DNA of 64,000 bases from Panorpa germanica (Eukaryota; Arthropoda; Insecta; Mecoptera; Panorpidae): positions 310,001-374,000 of the forward strand of contig OY783212.1 in the NCBI GenBank assembly GCA_963678705.1, given 5' to 3'. Shown piece by piece: positions 54,161 through 64,000 of the stretch (position 1 is the stretch's first letter; every line of letters begins with the position of its first letter). The position numbers and the translations under genes were made by a program. The notes below the pieces were generated by a model, which was given only the letters and a program-made list of their open reading frames with translations, did not search any database and was not told where the DNA came from.

Positions 54161-55189
54161 TAGTAGGTTCTACTCAAGTTTCTATATTATTTAGGACAAT
54201 TTAAAAGTAAAAAAAAATTAAACAACTAATTGAATTGAATTGGGTGAAAGACTAAAGTTACAGGATATGCCGCAAGAAAAAAAAAATAACAAAATATATT
54301 TAATTTACCCCAATTCCTGCGAAAAAGCTAAAATTTTTGACTTGCGTTGCTATTGCAATTACAGCAGCTTTTTCTAATTTTCAGTTAAGCTAGGTTTATT
54401 ATAAACCGTGATTAATACATTTGTTTCTCAATTTTTAGGTTAACGTTCAGTTATGACTTCAGTTTAACTGAGGGTCAAGTGAGAGATTAATATAACCTAA
54501 ACCTATATTGATTCGTTTCAGTATTCAGCCATTTTACTTTGATATTTAAATTTGTGCCCTCCATGTTATTAACCAAAGCAGAAAGAACTGGTTTAATAGA
54601 ACTATAAATACCGATAGCGTCCTAACAGCCGTCCCAGCGCCAGCGACGTCGTAACGCGTTAGATCATCTCTGGGCCGGTGACAGTACTAACATGTCACCG
54701 GAAGCCGGGACTATGTCATAGCTCACCGGTGTACCGCAGGAAATAGTAAACGTGACTGCTATAAACTGTTTGTTCGACTAGCAACAAAAACATCTGAGTT
54801 TTAACCCAGTAAACTTTAGAATGAAATAGAGCTAGAGTTCATAAATGAATCAATAGTGAATTCATTGTTAAGTCGAGTTCGTTGCTTGAGTTTATAACGA
54901 ACTCTACGTTATATGGAGTTCGTTATAAGTCTACAACTGCCGCTAAACCCAGTTACATGTCTTTAAAATTTATTTAACATAACAAAAATGAAGTTAGAAT
55001 CATTAAAACTTATAATGAATGCCTATTAAAGGATTATAATATCTTATAAAGTTCTCTTTAAGTTTTGAAGGTTTAGTAGCTTAAATTTGACTAGGTTTCT
55101 TTAAGTAAAATATTACATGAATGTAAAATAACATCTATGATTTGTGTAGCAATCGGAATATTTTACGAAAATTTACATAAGTATTTTTG
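54161..55189. other. Intergenic; GC-richer patch at 54610-54750
   Basis: The patch contains inverted blocks (GGCCGGTGACAG, CATGTCACCGG, CTCACCGGTG) but no gene is recognisable. Confidence 0.3.
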
Positions 55190-55450
55190 ATGATAATTGA
55201 CGAGAACTAAAATTTTATATTGGAAGTTTTATAAAAGTTAACAAGACTACAAATATTAATAATGATAAACTAAGGCACATGAATGTCTTAAAAGATATAC
55301 GCAGTGATTCTAGTGGGGTTTCTAAAGAGCGAGGCGCGAGATTCAAATACATATATAGTAATAAATTTTTTCTACTTGGGTTTTTGCGCGAGAATGCGAG
55401 GCTCCGGGCGGTCGCCCTGCTTGACACCCCCTAAGGCTGCCTCTGGTAAC
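55190..55450 (-). repeat. Dispersed repeat family R4, copy a
   Basis: Shares GATTCTAGTGGG, AAGAGCGAGGCGCGAGATTC and CTACTTGGGTTTTTGC with the copies at 57955 and 61765. The conserved end reads CCCCCTAAGGCTGCCTCTGG. Its class is unknown; no inverted termini are seen. Confidence 0.7.
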
Positions 55451-56543
55451 AATTTTAGCATGAACGGAACGAATGAATCATTATATAAACTGTGCATATG
55501 TCCGATTGCTGAAGTCATAATTATAGCAAAAATTAGTTAAAGAGAAGTAAATCAGCAGAACGATTTATTGTTATTTTTCTTTAACTGGTCACGTTAAGAA
55601 AATTTTTGCTATAATGAGTTCAGGAACTGACTGTAGCACCGATTCCAGACACCGATAGATAGTATTGGGCGCTTTTAATCAATTAGTTTTCATCGATAAT
55701 AAGGTAGAAAATTAATTTGTAGTGCAGTTTCTGCTAGCTTACTACAAGCTAATTAATGTGTTACAATGAATGAAGTCACAGCCTCTAAACAAGGTTACGA
55801 AGTGGCACAATCCTTGTAAGAGTAAAATCCTTTGGGCACAAATCACACCGCTTTTTGTTTCACTCACAAATTCACTTTAATATCACTGTCAACGTAAAAC
55901 TTAGGTTAACTCTAATATAGAAAACTTACCAGTTTTAAAATCACTTGTGGTCCCTTGGTTTAACAAATCGAATTAATTAGATGGAGCTAGATATTTATTA
56001 GGTTATTCGTTAGCGTCGCTATGACTCCATCGACTTGTCAATTAATTTATAGTTAGTAATTATTCTAACGCAACGCTAGCGCCGTTGTTTGGAGACGGGC
56101 AATAAGAAAAACTTGTTCGTCCCTTTTATAATCTCAGACACCGATTTGATCTGGTGGACGATTTCAGAAGCTCTACCCATCCGGGATATGGCAATAAGCC
56201 AACTATCGTACAGTTCCAAGTCGTAAGGAACAAGTACATACAAATCCATTTTTAATTAATTATTGTTCGACTGATGTATGGGTAAACCCTAATGCCTAAT
56301 TTGCCGAGGACAAGTACGAGGACCGGGTATTCGTCCCATAATGCCTTGCAGCATCACAATTCACTATTTGATCAAGATCGCGGACATTGCTTGATGCCTT
56401 CTATTAATCATTTTAACTGTTAGATGTAGAACGTGAACTAATTAGACGTTTAAATTGCAATGGCTTTTAGGAGCTATGTATATTGAGGTTCTGCTTAGCG
56501 CTAGCTAGAAATTAGCATGCAGATACTAATTGCTTTAGGTAGT
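55451..56543. other. Intergenic, no gene recognised
   Basis: A minus-strand donor-like site (ACTG|GTAAGT near 55927) and a moderately GC-rich segment 56030-56400 are present, but no supportable exon chain. Confidence 0.3.
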
Positions 56544-57260
56544 AAGGTCAAAACGATAAAAAAGCAGCATATTTTCGATAATGCTTTTTGACGACACAGT
56601 TAATATATAATTATTTCTATAATTACTACATGATAAAATGACATTTGAAGAATACTTTGTGAAATTTTCATAAATAAATATCAAGAAATGAGGCATTGAC
56701 AGCGAATCTCAAAAGACGTCACAAAAAAAAAGTAACATTGCGGTGCCACTCATAACTCATCACTGGATTTTCTGAAACCGAAAAACCAAAATGATTTCAT
56801 TAGTTGATAAGTTTCTGCAGGTAATGCTGTCGAGTTTTTCTTTATTTATTGATTTTTCAATTTTTTACAGCAGTTAAAAGTCAAAATACCGATTTTTCAT
56901 GAAAAGAATCATAAACTTCGTTATTTTAAAATATGTTAATATTAATTTTTTTTAAAAAACTCGACAGCGTTACCTCGGCATTTACGTAAAGAAAGAGTGT
57001 ACAAAATTTCAAAAGAATCGGTCCAGTAGATTTTGAGCTAGAGAGGGCCGACTCTGAAAAAGCTATGTGTGAGAAACCGCATTTAAAAGTTTCAAAGTAA
57101 CACGAAAGCAGACCAGAGAGGTGAAGACTTAAAACTCTATATCTCCGACAGTTTTACTCCAATCGACTTCAAACTTTTACACAACAAACTTAATATGTTG
57201 TACAATAATATATTTAGATAAAAGTAAATGAAAAAAAAAAGTTGAAACCTTACCCCCTTG
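56544..57260 (+). repeat. Dispersed repeat family R3, copy 1
   Basis: It starts AAGGTCAAAACGATAAAAAA and ends just after a CTTACCCCC run. The copy at 59480 matches it over most of its length, and an inverted copy starts at 63521. No inverted termini or intact frame. A likely old transposon with lost coding capacity. Confidence 0.8.
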
Positions 57261-57918
57261 AAATATTAGCCCTAAAATTATTGAAGATATTACTAATTAA
57301 TGTAGTCATTTAAAGAACTAGATATTTATTAGGTTAAAATAATAAATTAGGAAATATTATAGAAATAAAAATATTTATAGAAATTAAGCGGTAAAACAAA
57401 TATTCAAATTATAAATAGCTGTTACATCTTCGTTACTTTTTGGATATTTAAAAAAAGGCTAATAGATAATATATTATTAGCATGTCAATAAAAATTAAAA
57501 AGAACCGATCATAAAAAAACTAGTACAGAAGTTCATTGGTGGTGGAGGTATTTGTAACATCAACCAAATGACAGGCTTTGACAGTAACTCCATACAAAAT
57601 ACAAGTAATATTCTAAATATTTTCCAAACTAAAATAAATATTTAGTTTAAAATTGATTCTTTTTTCCTGAAAGATGATGGCGCGCGGCGCAGGCGCTAGC
57701 TATTTTCTATGATCCCGTTGAATAAATATTTAGAATGAATACAATTTTGATTACTATTGCCTATTGGATTGGTATCTTTGTTTAAATTGTTTTACAGTCA
57801 GTCACAGTATATTTCCATGTTTAATGACCATTTCATTATAATATTAAACAGACCGACCGTGCCCCGACGATTGACTGTGTCTTGTGTAAACAGTTTATTG
57901 AACTGTCAGGTTTGCTGG

Positions 57919-57948
57919 GCACTGGGCACTGGGCACTGGGCTCTGGAT
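57919..57948. repeat. Short tandem repeat (GGGCACT)
   Basis: Three copies of CTGGGCA plus a degenerate fourth (GGGCTCTGG), just before the R4 copy. Confidence 0.8.
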
Positions 57949-57954
57949 AAGAGC

Positions 57955-58232
57955 CCCTTAGTCAGAGGCGGTCTTAGGGGGTGGCAAGCATTCTCGTGCA
58001 AAAACCCAAGTAGAAAAATTCATTACTATATATGTATTTGAATCTCGCGCCTCGCTCTTTAGAAATCCCACTAGAATCACTGCGTATATCTTTTAAGGCA
58101 TTCATGTACCTAAGTTAACTTCTAAGTTAATTCATGTACCTTAGTTTATCATCATTAATATTTGTCGACTTTGTGCTTGTTAACTTTTATAAAACTTCCA
58201 AATATAAAATTTTATTTCTCGTCAATTATCAA
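57955..58232 (+). repeat. Dispersed repeat family R4, copy b
   Basis: Begins at GTCAGAGGCGGTCTTAGGGG and extends through the block AATCTCGCGCCTCGCTCTTT. It contains a small internal duplication of TTCATGTACCT (58100-58145) absent from the other copies. Confidence 0.7.
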
Positions 58233-58507
58233 CAAAAATACTTACTTACAATTTACATAAATTATACAAAGAACAAGTGTCTTGCAAAAATCTGCCGCCC
58301 GGTGCTTAAAAACCCATAAAATTTGAGTGGCGTATTTTATGGATGATCTAAATTTATATTCAATTGTATCTAGTATAAGTTTGTCACAGACTCCATTCAA
58401 TCAAAATTCATTTCCAAATTTCCAAATACAATTGATTTTGGCTTGAGAGCAAAGAAAGGTCATTTTGTAAGTAGTAGTAGAAAAATACATGGTAAAGAAC
58501 TATAGTA

Positions 58508-58739
58508 CAGGGTGTCCCAAAATTCAACGATAAGCGGGCACCAGAGGGTGGTCCTGCTCATGACTACACGAGAAACATCTTAAAAACATCTTAAGGTGTT
58601 TCAATTTTCGAAAGATTTTTATTTTTTTTTTGTAATTTCTAAATAAAATGAGATAATTTTTTTTTTCCTTTTTTCTCGTGTAGTCATGAGCACGACCACG
58701 CTCTGGTGCCCGCTTATCGTTGAATTTTGGGACACCCTG
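58508..58739. mobile_element. Mariner/Tc1-type MITE with ~68-bp inverted ends
   Basis: CAGGGTGTCCCAAAATTCAA at the left and its complement at the right extend to inverted repeats of about 68 bp with about two mismatches (up to ACTACACGAGAAA). The element is flanked by TA (58506-58507, 58740-58741). The ~95-bp centre is A/T-rich. The transcript would fold into a long hairpin. Confidence 0.9.
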
Positions 58740-58741
58740 TA

Positions 58742-59479
58742 TAAATAAAAATATATGTATGTATTTTTCGCAGAAGTTGACATATCGATCATGTTCACTT
58801 ACATTTCTATTATTCGCAAAGTGTCATGACTCAACCACCTCGGCCCCACAAAGATCTTAAAAGTGTACCATAAATAAATATTTAAGTAAAAAATTGATGA
58901 CGTCACAAACCGTAAATAAATATTTTGAAGCTACCACCAGTCCAGGTCGTCGCGGTGTTTTATAATAGACTCGGTGATACAGCACAGCATGGCTATTCAT
59001 GTTCATAAAGTTTATTTCTTAATATGGTCCTATATATCTGGTTATAAAGCAGATTGCTTCTCTTGATTGGTATCGCTATTTTAGAGTTGAGTTATTATAC
59101 GACTATACTCGTATCTATACATGCGTACTTGAAATAAAGGCATTTTAAAGTTTCGGAGACAGATCTATTTTTGAAACAAGACATGACACATTGCCAAAAA
59201 CTCTTGAGACTTTGGTTAGATGTTTTATTCTAAATTACATATCTCACGCATTAATTCTAACTACCAGGTTACGAAAACAGGTTAGGATCGTGGTAGTGAG
59301 GTTGCGTTGATCGAACCGCAGGCGCATTATGTTATATTATTACGTCATTAGGATTTAATCTAAGTTAATTCAATAAAACTGTTGTAAAACTATATGACTG
59401 GATATAATATTAATGGGAGGGATGAATGAGAAAAGCGAGGAATCTTATTTGAAGCGTATTTGAAATACTCTGAGGCCTG
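58742..59479. other. Intergenic, no gene recognised
   Basis: AT-rich unique sequence with no open frame of interest. Confidence 0.35.
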
Positions 59480-60141
59480 AAGGTCAAAACGATAAAAAAG
59501 AAGCATATTTTCGATAATGTTTTTTGACGACACAGTTAATATATAATTATTTCTATAATTACTACATGATAAAATGACATTTGAAGAATAGTTTGTGAAA
59601 TTTTCATAAATAAATATCAAGATATAAGGGATTGATAGCGAATCTCCGCTGACGTCACAAAAAAAAGTAACATTGCGGTGCCACTCATAACTCATCACTG
59701 GATTTACTGAAATCGAAAAACCAAAATGATTTCATTAGTTGATAAGTTTCTGCAGGTAACGCTGTCGAGTTTTTCTTTCTTTATTGATTATTCAATTTTT
59801 TACAGCACTTAAAAGTCAAAATACCGATGAAAAAAGTCTGAAACTTATTTAAAAATAGTTATTTTAAAATACGTTAAAATTAAAAAATCAACAGCGTTAC
59901 CTCAGCATTTATGTAAAGAAAGAGTGTGCAAAATTTCAAAAGAATCGGTCCAATAGATTTTGAGCTAGAGAGGGCACCGTTTCAACCGTTAAAAGTTTCA
60001 AAGTAACACGAAAGAAGACCTAAAACTCTATATCTCCGACAGTTTTACTCCAATCGACTTCAAATTTTTACTCAATAAACTGAATATGTTGTACAATAAT
60101 AAAAATATATAAAGAAAGTTGAAATCTTACCCCCCCCTTAC
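59480..60141 (+). repeat. Dispersed repeat family R3, copy 2
   Basis: Starts AAGGTCAAAACGATAAAAAA and ends after an 8-C run. It has small internal deletions relative to the copy at 56544. The antisense frame 59390-59698 is created by this repeat. Confidence 0.8.
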
Positions 60142-61040
60142 TTATATATAGAATTGTAAATATACAGCGTGCCTAAAATATAAAAGAAATCGAAGGATGC
60201 AAATAAATATCCATATGCTGTCACTTATTCCTGTGCCAAATAAAATAAATGAAGAAAATTACGCAGCTTGTCTCTAGCTATTGCTTTCTACCTAATCCAC
60301 CCACTCCCCTTGACCATCGTTATACACTGCGACGGTGTCCTTGGTGTCAAAATCTAAATCCAAGTACGCCTCTGTATACCCAATTGATAGACACTGTGAT
60401 AATCATTTGAAAACAGTTAGAGTCACCATTTGAAGTAGACGAACTTTATTAATTTGTAATTTCCTGTATACTAAATCATAAATTAAAAAATATATAAAAA
60501 TAATTCAGCCTGCAGAACGATGATAGATCCATACGCTTTACTCTTACATGTCTACAGGTTACAGGCTACAGGCTACAGGCTAGAACATACCTTCAGGTTT
60601 ATTTTTAAAACGTACTTTGAATTTTGAATCATTGCGTGCCAGCGAGAGTGTGACGTCATCAACATGTTGAAATTAAATTATCTAAATATTGTTTAATAGT
60701 TTTCATACTTTACTGGTATTGGTCCCGTTCGGCTCGGCATCGTATGTGTACCAACATCAACACCAACTACGAGTGCCTACTGGATACTGTTGGCTCTTGA
60801 AAAGCAATAAAACCGAGAGTTTATAGCAAATTATACGAGTATTATGAAATAGCATTAACAGCCTTAAACATTGTTTTGAACTAACGATATTATTAGTTTG
60901 ACAAGCGCTGGATTTGCGTGTTGTACTTATTAATAACTTTTATAACATTCGTTTTATTACCCTTTATAACAAAGTAACTATATCAAGTTTTAATGAATTT
61001 AAGACTGGGCTCACACTCTTTTTATTACAACATTTGTTAA
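60142..61040. other. Intergenic with a short tandem repeat
   Basis: Contains four copies of a 7-bp unit CAGG(C/T)TA at about 60556-60585. No gene is recognised. Confidence 0.4.
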
Positions 61041-61731
61041 GGAGGATAGGACGTTAACGTAAATGATGAAAACGTTGTGAAATTTGGAGAGTCGATACAA
61101 ATAGTTAAAATACATGCTGTCTCAAAATTTTAGAGACCTAGAGTTCATAGTTTTCTTTTTATACATGATTAAAAATAGTCATTTTCCATACAAATCATAA
61201 TTTTTAGCTCAATTTCACCACATAATATAACTTTTAACTATAAAAAATGGTGACACGGCTTTCAAAAACTAGGTGTATATAAAAGAATCTTTTCTGTAAC
61301 TATTGCAAAAAGAAAATTATCAAAAGGATACCTATTTACGAAAATATTTAAATAAAACCAGTAAGAAACAGTAAATGTAGGTTATAAGCTGACAACGTTG
61401 CAAATCCCAATTTGGGCGGGAAATTCAAAATCGGAATAAATATTATATAAAATATAACAATTTATTTGTCAAAAAACCAAATCACTTTTTCAAAATATTT
61501 AATTTGTATTTAAATTGAATTAATATAAATTTGATATTAATTATAGGTAATTTTTCATTTATTAAACTATTATATGCATAAAAAATTCATTTTAACAAGC
61601 AAAAAGCAGTTTAATAAGGAATTGAAAAATTCATTTTCAAAGGTACAGTCCCAATATTTGCTCGTCTCTCATGTACTTCGTATTTTGCATTGAGATAAAC
61701 TTTTTGCATTAACGGTACGTTCTGTACCTCC
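61041..61731 (+). mobile_element. TTAA-flanked element (family G), long copy 691 bp
   Basis: Left terminus GGAGGATAGGACGTTAACGT and right terminus ACGTTCTGTACCTCC, flanked by TTAA (61037-61040, 61732-61735). The first ~150 bp match the 179-bp copy at 15077; the interior is AT-rich and non-coding. Confidence 0.85.
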
Positions 61732-61764
61732 TTAACACTTCTCTACCTAGATGGGAAATATATA

Positions 61765-61980
61765 GAAACGCTTTCCACAAGCACAAAGACGACAAATATT
61801 AATGATGATAAACTAAGGTACATGAATGCCTGAAAAGCTATATGCAGTGATTCTAGTGGGTTTTCTAAAGAGCGAGGCGCGAGATTCAAATACGTAAATA
61901 ATAAAGAATTTTTCTACTTGGGTTGTTAGACGGTTGCCCTACTTGCCACCTCTGCTTCTGGTTACACCTTATCATACATT
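61765..61980 (-). repeat. Dispersed repeat family R4, copy c
   Basis: Carries TGATTCTAGTGGGTTTTCTA, AGAGCGAGGCGCGAGATTCA and CTACTTGGGTTG. The GC-rich end is degraded compared with copies a and b. Confidence 0.65.
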
Positions 61981-62459
61981 GCGAACCGTACTTTCCTGAT
62001 TTTTCTGAAGTAGTCTAAGATGGAGATATAATAGATAAATTCTACATAAAGCTATTACAAACCCAATATATCACAATAAACAAATTGCAAAGTTGTGGAC
62101 CCCCTTGAGGCACCTAACCCCGTGAGTTTTGTGGCCCGATGTACTCAGTGCCTAAGTAATTAAATTGATTAAGTATACTTGACGAATTCTGATTGAACAA
62201 TAACGAACATAAAGTTATTTATAAATTGACACGAATATTTTAGCCGTGGAGGTTGCTGAGACTTTGAGAGTCTGGTCTGTCCGTCAGGGTCATAGTTTGC
62301 TAAGATCTGTCCTAGAACAAACATAAATTATCATTCATTTTTACTTCTAACTCGTAAGTAACATGCGCCAGCTACGTACTCAGTGATTTTCTATTTGCTT
62401 TTCATTTACATAACCTTAATAATCACAACCGCAAGTTACTATCTCTTTTATACGACAGA

Positions 62460-62879
62460 CCAACCTTACAGCTCATAAATCTATGCTATATGTATTTATA
62501 TATCAAAATATCACATATTATTTACAGTTATTTCAAGGAACAATCAAATTCCAATATTATGTCTGCCTTAGTAGGGTTAAATAAAATAAAAACTTATTAT
62601 TCTTTGACTTGACTTGATTATTTCGACTACCAACAGCTACAAAACATTACCACAGCACTGACCTACTCAACAAATAACTGACGTTAAAATGCATTTCACG
62701 TCATACAAATATGGCCGACCATTTCTAGCGCTAAAACTACAATTCAAATTTTTAATTGCTATATCTCCGTCAATATTTAGATATTTAATAAAATAGATAC
62801 GCCAATACACATTTATTAACATCAATTTCAATCAACAATTGAAAAATCGACCACTAAAAAATGAGGACACCAGCCCATT
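62460..62879 (+). mobile_element. MITE family A, copy 6 (left part missing)
   Basis: Starts within the family at CCAACCTTACAGCTCATAAA and runs to the right terminus (GAGGACACCAGCCCATT, one substitution). All blocks to the right are close to the 632-bp copy. Confidence 0.85.
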
Positions 62880-63520
62880 GAATTTTCTTCTGAGTACGTC
62901 ACTGTACCATCGCAGTTCACTAAAGATTTGTAGGCAGTATCTTGGCGGTAAACTATAGCGCATTAATTATATTGTCTGTGCTGAAGGATACGTATGTACA
63001 AAAATAACATATGTAAATGGGAAATTATGAACACAACAAAGATGCTGGCGTTTACGAAGCAAAAATTTATTCTTTGGGAGACATGTTTATTAGAAGAATG
63101 CTTTTGTTACATTTATGTACCTAATAATTTAAGGGTTTAACGGCCGCAGGTTGACGCTTTGTTTTTGTTGGAGTCGTTGTACCAACTGCGTGAGTAGTTT
63201 AACCCCTCGCACTGAAATGACGTTTCATTTTGCGATTTTTCACTTCCTTATGGAACTTCGGAGAAAGAAAGAGACACCACTATATGAACATATTGAAGAA
63301 AGAGAGACAAACCTTTTCTGCCGTGGTTTTATGATATAATATAAATAATAATACGTTACATCTCAATTAAGACCTGATATACCTGTCCTGTTTGCTCTCA
63401 TACTACTCATACATAAGTGCTTCTCGCTTACTCATTGATAGTAATGTCGTAAGACAAAGTAGCCTGTAGTGTGCGCTATGTACCGGAAAAATATTAAAAG
63501 AAAATTTAAAACTGAACTGC
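62880..63520. other. Intergenic, no gene recognised
   Basis: The frame at 63151-63339 is short and has no family resemblance. Confidence 0.35.
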
Positions 63521-64000
63521 CCTTAAGATAGGGGGGAGAGGGGGAAGTTGTTTGGTTTCAACTTTTTTCCATTTATTGTACATGTTTATTGTGTAAAAAT
63601 TTGAAGTCGATTGGAGTAAAACTGTCGGAGATATAGAGTATGAAGTCTTCACCTCTCTGGTCTGCTTTCGTGTTACTTTGAAACTTTTAAATGCGGTTTC
63701 TCACACATAGATTTTTCAGAGTCGTAATGCTCTTGAGTTTTTTTTTGAATTTATTAATTTTAACGTATTTTAAAATAACAAAGTTTCTTAATTTTTTCAT
63801 GAAAAATCGGTATTTTGACTTTTAAGTGCTATAAAAAATTGAAAAATTAATAAAAAAAAGAAAAACTCGACAGCGTTACCTGCAGAAATTTATCAACTAA
63901 TGAAATCATTTTGGTTTTTCGATTTTAGAAAATCCAATGATGAGTTATGAGTGGCTCCGCAATGTTACTTTTTTTTTGTGACGTCAGCGGAGATTCGCTG
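63521..64000 (-). repeat. Dispersed repeat family R3, copy 3 (inverted, cut by window end)
   Basis: Reverse complement of the copies at 56544 and 59480, entering at their 3' end (poly-C becomes a GGGGGG run at 63531) and still matching at the window edge, AGCGGAGATTCGCTG. It continues beyond 64000. Confidence 0.8.

Noticed and set aside
59390-59698. 102-codon minus-strand frame
   Set aside because: It is created by the R3 repeat; the frame is broken in the other R3 copies.

Overview
The window is AT-rich nuclear DNA of an arthropod, most likely an insect; the order cannot be fixed from sequence alone. The evidence is spliced genes with GT-AG introns whose products match animal proteins (MGRN1/RNF157, MED9, GTPBP1, an apolipoprotein D-like lipocalin, SERCA), plus arthropod-type transposons (mariner, BEL/Pao, many MITEs). 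The exon chains given below were assembled by eye from splice sites, and their phases close exactly. They are predictions without transcript support.

Layout. 1-1772: CpG-rich minisatellite, a small TTAA-flanked element and the 3' side of MGRN1. 1773-6720 (-): MGRN1/RNF157-type E3 ubiquitin ligase, 13 coding exons, 684 aa. It shares a 331-bp head-to-head promoter interval with MED9 (7052-7496, +). MED9 is followed 41 bp later by an NCBP2AS2-like microprotein gene (7538-7783). Two further intronless genes on the same strand (8417-8980 and 9430-12081) start with what looks like the same ~70-residue domain, giving an apparent tandem family of three; the last member is 883 aa with a degenerate repeat tail. 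12515-16707 (-): GTPBP1, 12 exons, 653 aa. 16.7-20.2 kb: repeats including a deleted mariner. 20191-22937 (-): secreted lipocalin, 5 exons, 206 aa, with two transposons in intron 1. 23-29 kb: no gene recognised. 29105-46172 (-): SERCA calcium pump, 10 coding exons, 1020 aa, with an 18-nt microexon and a 12-kb intron 1 holding a very young gag-only BEL/Pao element with identical LTRs. 46-48.4 kb: probable SERCA leader intron and noncoding first exon. 48.5-64 kb: gene-poor, dominated by repeat families.

The genes are ordinary housekeeping or physiological genes without an obvious common pathway. The most interesting parts are the NCBP2AS2-like tandem cluster, the gag-only BEL/Pao derivative in the SERCA intron, a nested insertion inside a MITE within MGRN1, and several TTAA-flanked element families whose termini begin with GG.
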